This document shows, piece after piece, positions 16,068 through 24,514 of a stretch of DNA of 64,000 bases. The stretch is from Conyzicola nivalis_A. GTDB lineage: Bacteria > Actinomycetota > Actinomycetes > Actinomycetales > Microbacteriaceae. The number at the start of each line of letters is the position of its first letter. Position 1 is the stretch's first letter. The stretch is taken from the NCBI RefSeq assembly GCF_040548875.1, contig NZ_JBEPSJ010000004.1:1-64000 (forward strand), in the 5' to 3' direction. The position numbers and the translations under genes were made by a program. The notes under the pieces are model-generated. The model saw nothing but the letters and a program-made list of their open reading frames with translations, did not search any database and was not told the DNA's origin.

Positions 16068-18961
16068 GCGTTCACCTCCTCCGTCTTTTCGTCGTCGAGT
16101 TTCGATTCGTCTTCCTGCTGCCTGTCGACCTCGGCGCCGAGGCTGCGCAGAACGTCGAGCGTGAGCCCGACGACGACGAGGTAGACGCCGACGTCGAAGA
16201 TGGTGGATGTCACGAACTCGACGTGCCCGAAGAGCCAGACGTCGCCCTCCCAGAACGTGGACTGCAGCGGAGCCTGCCCGAAGAAGAGGGGTACGAGCGC
16301 GGTGCCCACCGCGAGCACGAGTCCGGTGCCGAGCAGCTTGCCGGCGTCGACCGGGGCGGCGGCGCCGAGCTCGTGCCTGCCTCCCGCGAGGTACCGGGCG
16401 ACGAGCGCGAGGCCGGCGACGAGTCCGCCCGCGAAGCCTCCGCCGGGCAGGTTGTGACCGGCGAACAGGAGGTAGAGCGACACGATGATGAGCGGGTGGA
16501 AGATGAGCCGCACCACGACCTCGAGCAGGATCGACCGGTTGCTCGCCGAGAGGGTGCGCCCGGCCAGCAGCCACGAAGTGCGGGAGTCGTCACCCGTCGC
16601 CTGCGCCGCATCCGCACTGGCCCGCTGCCTGCGGATCTTCTCCTTGGCCTCCTTGCGGGGCAGGCGGGGCAGGTTGTCGGTGCGTCCGCTGATGAAGATG
16701 AGGCTGGCGACGCCGGTGGCCGCGACGATGATCACCGAGAGCTCGCCCATGGTGTCCCAGCCGCGCAGGTCGACGAGGGCGACATTGACCACGTTGCGGC
16801 CGTGCCCCTGGTTGTACGCCAGGTCGGGCCACTGCAGCGAGATCGGGAGGGCGTTGCGCGCGCCGAGCGTGACGAGGGCGACGGTCGCCATGATGATGCC
16901 GACCGCCGCGCCGATGACGGCGCGGATGCCCCGGTTGGCGCTGCCGTTCTTCTCGCCGAGGCGCGCGGGCAGCCGACGCAGCACCAGCACGAAGGCCACC
17001 AGCGTGACGATTTCCACGAGGATCTGGGTGAGCGCGAGGTCGGGGGCGCCCTGCAGCGCGAACAGGCCGGCCATGCCGTAACCGGTGACTCCCACGAGAA
17101 CGACGGCCTGGAATCGCTTGTTCGCGCGGGTCGCGGCGAAGGCGGCGATGATCATGACCGCGCCGATGGCGAGCTGGGCCGGGAAGTCCCAGAATTTGAA
17201 CTCGGTCGGCCAGGTGCGGTTGAGGGCGAGCGCCGTTCCGACGGCGCCGACGAAGACGACGAGGATCACGCCGAGGTAGAAGGGCAGCGAGCCGCGCTGG
17301 GTCACGCTCGTGGTGCGGGCGGCGATGGTGTCGATCGCGCGCAGCACGTTCGAGTACGAGCCGGCCGCCGAGACCCGCGACGTCGAGACGGCGGCCACCG
17401 AGCGGCCACGCCAGACGAACACTGCGGCACCGAGAATCAGCGTTACCGCCGAGATCGCGAGCGCCGGCTCGAGCCCGTGCCACAGCGCGAGGTGGTAGCT
17501 GCCCTCGCCGTCGGCGGGGAAGGTCGTGGAGTACCCGCTCAGGGTGGCGTCGACCATGGGCGCCGCGAGTCCGAGCACGATGCCGCTCGCGGCGAGCAGC
17601 GCGGGGGCGAGCATAAAGCCGGAGCGCTCGTGCTCGGGGCGCACCGTCTCCACGCCCCCCTTGGTGAAGAAGGCGCCCCAGAAGAACCGGGCGCTGTAGG
17701 CGACTGTGAGCGCGGAGCCGAGCGCGGTGCCGACGAGGGCGAACCAGCCCATCGGGCTGCCGGCGAGGCCTCCCTCGAGCAGCGAGGTGAACACGGCCTC
17801 CTTGGCGACGAAGCCGAGGGCGGGCGGCAGGCCCACCATCGAGACGAGGGCGAGCGCGGTGATGACGGCGAGCAGCGGCGTCTTGCGCCCGAGGCCGGAG
17901 AGCTTGCGCAGGTCGCGGGTTCCGGAGCAGTGGTCGATGATGCCGACGACGAGGAAGAGCGTGCTCTTGTAGAGCGCGTGCGCGAGCAGCAGGGCGAGGG
18001 CCGCGAGGGCCGCGTCGCGGGTGCCGTAGCCGGAGATCACCATGAGGAACCCGAGCTGGCTGACTGTGCCGTAGGCCAGAACGAGCTTGAGGTCGGTCTG
18101 TAGCAGGGCGGTCCAGGCGCCGAAGATCATCGTGAGAACACCGAAGCCGACGGTGACCAGCTGCCATCCGGGCACCTCGGCGAAGCCCGGCGCGAACCGG
18201 GCGACGAGGTAGATGCCGGCCTTCACCATGGCCGCCGCGTGCAGGTAGGCGCTCACGGGGGTCGGCGCCGCCATCGCTGCCGGCAGCCAGAAGTGGAAGG
18301 GGACGATCGCCGACTTCGACATGGCGCCGACGAGCACGAGCAGGATGGCCACGGTCACGAGCGGGCCGCTCGGGGCGAGGGCGACGATCTCGGAGATGCG
18401 GGCGGTTCCGGTGTCGACGGCGAGCAGCACGAGACCGACGAACATCACCAGCCCGCCGAACGTGGTGACGAGCAGCGCCTGCAGCGCCGCACCACGGCTC
18501 GCCTTGCGCCCCGTGTAGTGGCCGATCAGGAGGTAGGAGAGAACGCTCGTCGCCTCCCAGAAGACGAAGAGCAGGTAGACGTCGTCGGCGATGACGAGGC
18601 CGTACATCGCGCCGGCGAAGGCGAGCAGGATGGCCGCGAACCGGCCGAGCCCCACCTCGGTGTCGGAGAAGTAGCGCGCGCAATAGACGAGCACGAGCGC
18701 ACCCACCCCGGTGACGACGAGCGACAGCACCCACGAGAGCGTGTCGAGCCGCACCGCGACCGTGAGGTCGAGCTGCGGGACCCAGCGCACGCTCTCGAAG
18801 AGCTGTCCGCCGTCGAGTACGGCGTTCCACTGAGCGAGGGTGTAGGCGAAGGCTGCGGTCGGCACGACGGCGGCGACGAGGAAGATGCGGCGGCCGAGCA
18901 CGCGCGTCAGCGGCATGAGTACGACCGATATCGCCCCGAACGCAATGAGAATCGCGAGCAT
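16064..18961 (-). CDS. mnhA: Mrp Na+/H+ antiporter subunit A with fused MnhB domain
   Basis: A 965-residue subunit. Residues 1-500 are a NuoL-like antiporter module with about 14 helices (key segments SYLLIGHYTGRKASRGAAL, SAIVPFHFWLPAAMAAPTPVSAYLHAA and DLKLVLAYGTVSQLGF). Residues from about 560 to 760 are the MrpA C-terminal and NuoJ-like helices. From about residue 810 a MnhB domain is fused (FAGHNLPGGGFAGGLVAGLALVARYLAGG), which explains the absence of a separate mnhB. GGGAGG stands 5 bases before the ATG. It leads the operon, which exports Na+ or cations in exchange for protons for pH and salt homeostasis. Confidence 0.95.
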   Translation of the reverse strand: MLAILIAFGAISVVLMPLTRVLGRRIFLVAAVVPTAAFAYTLAQWNAVLDGGQLFESVRWVPQLDLTVAVRLDTLSWVLSLVVTGVGALVLVYCARYFSDTEVGLGRFAAILLAFAGAMYGLVIADDVYLLFVFWEATSVLSYLLIGHYTGRKASRGAALQALLVTTFGGLVMFVGLVLLAVDTGTARISEIVALAPSGPLVTVAILLVLVGAMSKSAIVPFHFWLPAAMAAPTPVSAYLHAAAMVKAGIYLVARFAPGFAEVPGWQLVTVGFGVLTMIFGAWTALLQTDLKLVLAYGTVSQLGFLMVISGYGTRDAALAALALLLAHALYKSTLFLVVGIIDHCSGTRDLRKLSGLGRKTPLLAVITALALVSMVGLPPALGFVAKEAVFTSLLEGGLAGSPMGWFALVGTALGSALTVAYSARFFWGAFFTKGGVETVRPEHERSGFMLAPALLAASGIVLGLAAPMVDATLSGYSTTFPADGEGSYHLALWHGLEPALAISAVTLILGAAVFVWRGRSVAAVSTSRVSAAGSYSNVLRAIDTIAARTTSVTQRGSLPFYLGVILVVFVGAVGTALALNRTWPTEFKFWDFPAQLAIGAVMIIAAFAATRANKRFQAVVLVGVTGYGMAGLFALQGAPDLALTQILVEIVTLVAFVLVLRRLPARLGEKNGSANRGIRAVIGAAVGIIMATVALVTLGARNALPISLQWPDLAYNQGHGRNVVNVALVDLRGWDTMGELSVIIVAATGVASLIFISGRTDNLPRLPRKEAKEKIRRQRASADAAQATGDDSRTSWLLAGRTLSASNRSILLEVVVRLIFHPLIIVSLYLLFAGHNLPGGGFAGGLVAGLALVARYLAGGRHELGAAAPVDAGKLLGTGLVLAVGTALVPLFFGQAPLQSTFWEGDVWLFGHVEFVTSTIFDVGVYLVVVGLTLDVLRSLGAEVDRQQEDESKLDDEKTEEVNA

Positions 18962-19188
18962 GCTGCCTCCCAGTGCGTTAGTGCGGCAAGTACACGTCGC
19001 TGGAGATTACTCGGAAATTTCCCTGAAGCCGCCTCGCTAGTTTACCGGGTGATGCGTCGGCGATTACCCCCGGACGACGGCACTCGCGCAGGCCGAATAC
19101 TCTGGTCGAGACATCCGCCCGGCGTTTCGGGAGCTCGTGAGCTTTATTCCCGCTTGGGCGGAGAGAAATTACGCAGCGGGCGAACGGC
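18962..19188. other. Intergenic region upstream of the Mrp operon
   Basis: 227 bases between the mnhA start and the otsB stop. It is richer in A/T than its surroundings near 19,000-19,040 and should hold the Mrp promoter, read leftward. I see no open frame, RNA gene or clear terminator for otsB here. Confidence 0.4.
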
Positions 19189-20004
19189 TCACTGCTCGTG
19201 GACGTCGCCCTCGCGCAGGTCGGCGAGCAGGGTGAGAGCGCGCGCGACCTCGACCGGTCCCTTGACTCGGTGGCTGGCGAGGGTCGAGCCCTCCCCCGCC
19301 TTCAGGCCGACGTCGTCGGCGTCGAGCGCCGCGAAGCCGTCTTCGTCGGTCACGTCGTCGCCGGCGAAGAACACGGCGGTGGCGCCCGTGTAGGCGCGGA
19401 GGTGTTCGATCGCCTCGCCCTTCGTGGTCGACCGGACCGAGAACTCGAGCACGTTCTTGCCGTCGCGCACCGTGAGGTCGTCGAGCTCGGCGGCGGTCTC
19501 GCTGAGGGCGACGAGGTGCGCCACCCGCGAGTTGTGCTCGGTCGCGAGCCGCGTGTGCAGGGCGAAACCGGCGGGCTTCGACTCGAGCCAGACCTCGTCG
19601 ATCGAGTCGGCCACCTCGGTGAGCACCTCTTTCAGCACCTCGACGCGCTCGAGCTCGGCGGCGTCGAGGCCGATGATGTCGTCGGGGTTGTCGAGGCGGA
19701 TCTCGATGCCGTGCGAGCCGATCAGCAGCGCGTTGTCGGGCAGCTGCGAGACGTGCTCGAGGCTGGCGAGCGACCGGCCGGAGACCAGAGCGACTCGGGT
19801 GTGCGGCATCTCGAGCAGGCGCAGAACTGCCGTGCGGGCCTCCGGCAGCGCGCGGGCGCGCTCTGGGTCGTCGACCTCGGGGGCCAGGGTGCCGTCGAAG
19901 TCGAGCGCGACGAGCAGCTGCTTGGTGCGGGTCAGCTCACGCAGTGCCCCGACGAGGGGTTCCGGCAGTCGGGAGAACGGGGGCGGGGTGTCGACGTCGA
20001 CCAT
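19189..20004 (-). CDS. otsB: Trehalose-6-phosphate phosphatase
   Basis: A 271-residue HAD-superfamily phosphatase that releases trehalose from trehalose 6-phosphate. The nucleophile motif DFDGTLAPE lies near residue 34, followed by LVSGRSL, SHGIEIR and the acidic motif FFAGDDVTDEDGFAAL. The ATG at 20004 shares one base with the otsA stop (TGATG). The longer open frame upstream overlays otsA and is not used. With OtsA it makes trehalose as an osmolyte and stress protectant. Confidence 0.94.
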   Translation of the reverse strand: MVDVDTPPPFSRLPEPLVGALRELTRTKQLLVALDFDGTLAPEVDDPERARALPEARTAVLRLLEMPHTRVALVSGRSLASLEHVSQLPDNALLIGSHGIEIRLDNPDDIIGLDAAELERVEVLKEVLTEVADSIDEVWLESKPAGFALHTRLATEHNSRVAHLVALSETAAELDDLTVRDGKNVLEFSVRSTTKGEAIEHLRAYTGATAVFFAGDDVTDEDGFAALDADDVGLKAGEGSTLASHRVKGPVEVARALTLLADLREGDVHEQ

Positions 20005-21551
20005 CAGAGTTCCGTGCCGCGCGGCACCCGCTCGACGGTCCACTCGAGGTCGCCGAGCGGGTCGTCGTCGATCAGATCGATCGACTCGGCGGTGTCCCTG
20101 TCGCCCCTGACGCCTGCGAGGGCGGAGAGGAACGCCGTCGACCAGCGCGACACGTCGTATTCGAGAACGCGCTTGCGCAGCGAGCGCATGCGGGCGGCCC
20201 GCTCGCGCTTGGGCATCGAGATGGCCTGCAGGATGATCTCCTTGAGCCCGTCGATGTCGTGCGGGTTGATGCGCAGCGCACGCTTGAGCTCGTCGGAGGC
20301 CCCGGCGAACTCGCTGAGGATGAGCACGCCGTCGTCGTCGAAGCGGGCCGCGACGTACTCCTTGGCGACGAGGTTCATGCCGTCGCGCAGCGCGGTGACC
20401 AGCATGATGTCGGCGGCGAGGTACAGCGCCGCCATCTCTTCGCGCGGGTAGCCGTGGTGGTGGTAGCTGATCGCGGTGTGGCTCATCGTGGCGAAGTCGC
20501 CGTTGATGCGCCCGACGGTGAGCTCGATCTCGTCGCGCAGGTCCATGTAGGCCTGCACGCGTTCGCGGCTCGGGCTCGCGACCTGCACGAGCGTCACGTC
20601 CTCCACCTTGATGCGGCCGTCGGCGAGCAGCTCGCCGTAGGCCTTCAGCCGGTGGCCGATGCCCTTCGTGTAGTCGAGCCGGTCGACGCCGAGCATGATC
20701 GTCTTCGGGTTGCCGAGTCCCTCGCGGATCTCCCTCGCCCTGGCCTGGATGTGCGGCTGGCGGGCGAGCTCCTCGAACGAGCGGGAGTCGATCGAGATCG
20801 GGAACGCCTTGGCGATCACGCGGCGCGTGGCGCGGCCGGGCGAGGCCACCTCGATGGTCGTCGTCTTCGTCGTCGACGTGGTGAGCCGGCGCACGGCGCG
20901 GGCGAAGTTGCTCGCGTCGGCCACGCGCTGGAAGCCGATGACGTCTGCGCCGAGGAGCCCCTCGATGATGGCGGCCCGCCACGGCAGCTGCGAGTAGATC
21001 CCGTACGGCGGGAACGGGATGTGGTTGAAGAACCCGATGGTCAGGTCGGGGCGCTTGTCGCGCAGCATCTTCGGCACGAGCTGCAGCTGGTAGTCCTGCA
21101 CCCAGACGACTGCTCCCTCCGCGCTGACGGCGGCCGCGGCATCCGCGAATCGCTGGTTGACGGCGACGTAGCTCTCCCACCACTCGCGGTGGTACGTCGG
21201 CGGGGCGATCACGTCGTGGTACAGCGGCCAGAGGGTGTCGTTGCTGAAGCCCTCGTAGTAGTTCTCGACGTCTTCGGCGCTCAGAGGCACCGGCACGATG
21301 TGGATGCCGTCGTTGTCGAAGGGCGCGATGTCGAGGTCGGGGCGTCCGGCCCAGCCGACCCAGGCGCCGTCGTTGCTGCGCATGATCGGCTCGAGGGCTG
21401 TGACGAGCCCGCCGGGCGACGCCTTCCAGCTCGTCGCGCCGTCGTCGTCGACGACGTGGTCGACGGGCAGCCGGTTGGAGACGACCACGAAGTCGTACTC
21501 TGCGGCGTTCCCAGCGGTGGACGTTTCAGAACTTTCAAGGGGGGCGTTCAC
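20004..21551 (-). CDS. otsA: Trehalose-6-phosphate synthase
   Basis: A 515-residue GT20 enzyme that joins UDP- or ADP-glucose to glucose 6-phosphate. Typical strings are VVSNRLPVDHV (N-terminal loop), WVQDYQLQLVPKMLR, IGFFNHIPFPPYGIYSQLPWR, GVDRLDYTKGIGHRLKAY and LRDGMNLVAKEYVAAR. The start is GTG 21551; the first 20 residues are variable. otsB follows with a 1-base overlap. The N-terminal glycine typical for phosphate binding is replaced by a D-D-D-G loop, which is not unusual in actinobacteria. Confidence 0.95.
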   Translation of the reverse strand: MNAPLESSETSTAGNAAEYDFVVVSNRLPVDHVVDDDGATSWKASPGGLVTALEPIMRSNDGAWVGWAGRPDLDIAPFDNDGIHIVPVPLSAEDVENYYEGFSNDTLWPLYHDVIAPPTYHREWWESYVAVNQRFADAAAAVSAEGAVVWVQDYQLQLVPKMLRDKRPDLTIGFFNHIPFPPYGIYSQLPWRAAIIEGLLGADVIGFQRVADASNFARAVRRLTTSTTKTTTIEVASPGRATRRVIAKAFPISIDSRSFEELARQPHIQARAREIREGLGNPKTIMLGVDRLDYTKGIGHRLKAYGELLADGRIKVEDVTLVQVASPSRERVQAYMDLRDEIELTVGRINGDFATMSHTAISYHHHGYPREEMAALYLAADIMLVTALRDGMNLVAKEYVAARFDDDGVLILSEFAGASDELKRALRINPHDIDGLKEIILQAISMPKRERAARMRSLRKRVLEYDVSRWSTAFLSALAGVRGDRDTAESIDLIDDDPLGDLEWTVERVPRGTEL

Positions 21552-21644
21552 AACGCTTATGCTCCATTCGGATTGCGCACCAGCACCATCGTCGGCAAGC
21601 TTCTCTCAGGATACCAGCCGCGCTTCGCGCACCCCGCGCGCACC

Positions 21645-21650
21645 TAGCAT
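21645..21650 (+). promoter_or_regulatory. -10 hexamer of a probable leaderless corA promoter
   Basis: TAGCAT is followed by six bases and the ATG at 21657. There is no Shine-Dalgarno sequence, so the transcript probably begins at the start codon. Confidence 0.5.
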
Positions 21651-21656
21651 TGCCTC

Positions 21657-22625
21657 ATGGTGACTACCCGGCTGTACCGCGCAGGAAAACTGGTGAAGAC
21701 CGATTTTCCGGTCTCCGAGATCTCCGACTATCTCACGGAGACGGATGCCACGGTCTGGGCCGATTTCACATCGCCGACCGCCGACGACCTGGCGTCGATC
21801 GAGGAGGAGCTGAACCTGCACAACCTCGCGGTCGAAGACGCGGTGCACGAGCACCAGCGCCCGAAACTCGACCGCTACGACACCCACCTGTTCCTCGCGG
21901 CCTACGCGGTGAGCCTCGACTCCGTCACCAAGGAACTGTCGAAGGTCGAGGTGAAGGCGTTCGTCACGGAGCGCGCCGTCGTCACGGTGCATCCGGAGAG
22001 CTTCGACATCACGACCGTCACCCAGCGCTGGGACTCGAACCCCGACCTCGCGTCGAACGGCGCCTCGTTCCTGCTCTGGGGCCTGCTCGACGTCATCGTC
22101 GACGGCCACTTCAACACGGTGCAGGACCTCGACGCCGAGATCGAGACCTACGAGGACCTGCTGTTCGACGGCAAGAACCACGGCCTGGAGATCCAGCGCA
22201 ACTCGTTCGAACTGCGCAAGAACCTCGTTCTGCTGCGCCGCGCCGTGCTGCCGATGCGCGAGGTGGTGAACACGCTGATGCGCCGTGACATCGAGCTGAT
22301 GCGGCACGACATGGCGCCGTACTTCCAGGACGTCTACGACCACGTTCTGCGCGCGACCGAGTGGACGGAGTCTCTGCGCGACCTCGTCGCGACGATCCTC
22401 GACACCAACCTGAGCATCCAGGGCAACCGGATGAACCTCATCATGAAGAAGGTCACGAGCTGGGCGGCGATCATCGCCGTGCCGACCGCGATCACAGGCT
22501 TCTTCGGTCAGAACCTGCGGTTCATCGGATTCGCCACGGCATGGGGCACCTGGCTGTCGATCGGACTGATCCTCGCGACGTCGCTCACGCTCTACGTCTC
22601 CTTCAAGCGCCGCGACTGGCTGTAG
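21657..22625 (+). CDS. corA: CorA-family divalent cation channel with a GQN signature
   Basis: A 322-residue protein with a long soluble N-terminal domain (alpha/beta plus long helices) and two C-terminal helices, as in the pentameric CorA Mg2+ channels. The selectivity-filter position at the end of the first helix reads FFGQNLRF, i.e. Gly-Gln-Asn instead of Gly-Met-Asn. The second helix ends with a basic tail (SFKRRDWL). The residue change could alter the ion preferred; the sequence does not say which. It is convergent with the YhgE/Pip gene, 14 bases apart. Confidence 0.88.
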   Translation: MVTTRLYRAGKLVKTDFPVSEISDYLTETDATVWADFTSPTADDLASIEEELNLHNLAVEDAVHEHQRPKLDRYDTHLFLAAYAVSLDSVTKELSKVEVKAFVTERAVVTVHPESFDITTVTQRWDSNPDLASNGASFLLWGLLDVIVDGHFNTVQDLDAEIETYEDLLFDGKNHGLEIQRNSFELRKNLVLLRRAVLPMREVVNTLMRRDIELMRHDMAPYFQDVYDHVLRATEWTESLRDLVATILDTNLSIQGNRMNLIMKKVTSWAAIIAVPTAITGFFGQNLRFIGFATAWGTWLSIGLILATSLTLYVSFKRRDWL

Positions 22626-22639
22626 CGGCGCCCGTCACG

Positions 22640-24514
22640 CTACGCCGCGAGCGGCGTCAGACCGAGCCGCTTCGCCGACCGCGACCGCCTGATCGCGGCG
22701 AGGGCGAGGATGGCGCTGAGAATTCCGAACCCGGCGAGCACCGCCACCGCGGTGAGCACGGGCGCGACGCTGCCGCCGGCGATGATGCCCTGCATGCCCG
22801 ACACCGCGTAGGTGAGCGGCAGGAACGGGCTGATCGCCTGGAACGGCTCGGACAGCACCTCGATCGGGTAGATGCCGCCCGTCGCGGTGAGCTGGATCGC
22901 GAGCAGGAACAGCGAGATCACGAGTCCCGCCCGCCCGAACGCGGTGGTGAGCAGGTAGTGGAAGGCGGTGAACGACACCGCCGTGAGCAGCGAGAACAGC
23001 AGCGTCGCCGGCAGCAGGTTCCAGCCGACGCCGATCGAGATGTGCATCAGCAGCACCAGCAGCACTGCCTGCGCGCCGGTCACTATGCTGGCCCGCGCGA
23101 GGGAGGCGAACACGAGGCGGCCGTCGACCGCCGTCGAGGCCAGAGCGCGCCTCGAGAGAGGACGCAGGACGAGGAACACGGCGAGCGCCCCGATCCACAG
23201 CCCGATCGGAACGAGGAAGGTCGCGATGACCTGGCCGATGTCGGTGACGGCGTTGGCGGTGGTGACCGACAGGGTGACCGGGTCGGCGGCGACCTCCGCG
23301 GTCGCGGCCGCGTCTTCGTCCTGGGTCGGCACCTGGGCGGCGCCGTCTGCGAGTCCGGTGGAGAGCGTGCCGGCTCCCGTCGCGAGCTGGGTCGCGCCGT
23401 CGGCGATTCCGGATGCCCCGGTTGCCAGGCCGGTCGCGCCGGTCGCGAGGCCGTTGACCCCGGTCACGAGGGCCGGGCCGGCGGAGGCGAGCCTGGCGGC
23501 TCCCGAGGCGCTCTGCCCGATTCCCGACTGGAGGCCGGTGATCGCGCCCGCAGTCTGCTGGCTGAGGGCGGGACCCGCGGCGGCGGCTCCCGCGAGCTGG
23601 TCGGTGATCGTCTGCAGCGCAGCGCGCTGCTCGGCGGGGATCAGGAGGTTCGCCTGGATCCCCGCGTTCACCTGGGACAGGCCTCCGGAGAGCTGCCCGA
23701 CTCCCCCGGTGTACGCGGCGACCCCCGAACTCAGCTGCGATAGACCGGCGGCGCCGGAGTTCAGCTGCGCCAGCCCAGAGCTCAGCGAGGAGACGCCGGA
23801 GGTGTAGGTCTTCAGTCCAGCACCGAGCTGCGAGGCTCCGCCGGCGAGCTGCGTGGCGCCGCTGCCGAGCTGGGTGGCGCCGTCGGCGATTCCCGTCGCG
23901 CCGGTGCCGAGCTCCGCTGCCCCGGCCGATGCCGTCGACAGCGCTGTGCCGACCCCGCCGAGCCCGGAGTACAGGCCGCTGATGTACTGCGAGGTGATCT
24001 GCTTGCCGAACGTTCCGACCATGGTCTGGCCGACGACCTGCAGAACGGAGCCGGTGAGGTAGCTGTGCGCGTCGTCGGTCTGGATGGTCAGGTTCGACTT
24101 CACCGGCTGGTCGCTCTGGATCGAGAGCACGGAGGTGGAGAAGTCCTCCGGCACGGTGAGGATCGCGTAGACCTCGCCCGCGGCGAGCGCCGCCTCGGCG
24201 TCGTCGGCGTTGGTGATCGTCCAGTCGAAGCCCTGGGAGTCGCTTCCGGTGAGCTCGGTCACGAGTTGGCGTCCGGCGAAGACGTTCTGCTCCGAGCCAT
24301 CCGGTGCCGTCGTCGTGACGAGGGAGTCCTCGTTGACGATCGCGGCGGGGATGCGGTCGATCGACGTGTCCGACTGGGAGAGCGCCCCGACGAAGAGGCC
24401 GACGAAGGCGAGAGGCACGAGCACGACGGCGCCGAGGGCTCCCCAGCGCACCCAGCGTTTGCGGGCGGCGACCGGGTTGCCGTGGTGGACTCCGGGCAGG
24501 CTGTGCTGGCTCAT
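22640..24514 (-). CDS. YhgE/Pip-family membrane protein
   Basis: A 624-residue protein with the YhgE/Pip layout. One N-terminal helix (about 25-45) is followed by an extracytoplasmic part with IPAAIVNEDS, and then a repeat-rich coiled region (about 200-420) of seven-residue units such as GATQLGSGATQLAGG. A C-terminal ABC-2-like permease domain has about six helices. Related proteins are phage receptors or take part in secretion of surface or toxin proteins. It starts inside the MMPL stop (ATGA) and is translated with it. Confidence 0.85.
   Translation of the reverse strand: MSQHSLPGVHHGNPVAARKRWVRWGALGAVVLVPLAFVGLFVGALSQSDTSIDRIPAAIVNEDSLVTTTAPDGSEQNVFAGRQLVTELTGSDSQGFDWTITNADDAEAALAAGEVYAILTVPEDFSTSVLSIQSDQPVKSNLTIQTDDAHSYLTGSVLQVVGQTMVGTFGKQITSQYISGLYSGLGGVGTALSTASAGAAELGTGATGIADGATQLGSGATQLAGGASQLGAGLKTYTSGVSSLSSGLAQLNSGAAGLSQLSSGVAAYTGGVGQLSGGLSQVNAGIQANLLIPAEQRAALQTITDQLAGAAAAGPALSQQTAGAITGLQSGIGQSASGAARLASAGPALVTGVNGLATGATGLATGASGIADGATQLATGAGTLSTGLADGAAQVPTQDEDAAATAEVAADPVTLSVTTANAVTDIGQVIATFLVPIGLWIGALAVFLVLRPLSRRALASTAVDGRLVFASLARASIVTGAQAVLLVLLMHISIGVGWNLLPATLLFSLLTAVSFTAFHYLLTTAFGRAGLVISLFLLAIQLTATGGIYPIEVLSEPFQAISPFLPLTYAVSGMQGIIAGGSVAPVLTAVAVLAGFGILSAILALAAIRRSRSAKRLGLTPLAA

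Noticed and set aside
19001..19060. Possible tRNA or small RNA in the mnhA-otsB gap
   Set aside because: No cloverleaf arms, CCA end or promoter-terminator pair could be found.
23300..24000. Regular short repeats resembling a CRISPR array
   Set aside because: They are the coding repeats of the YhgE/Pip coiled region; no spacers of constant length and an intact reading frame.
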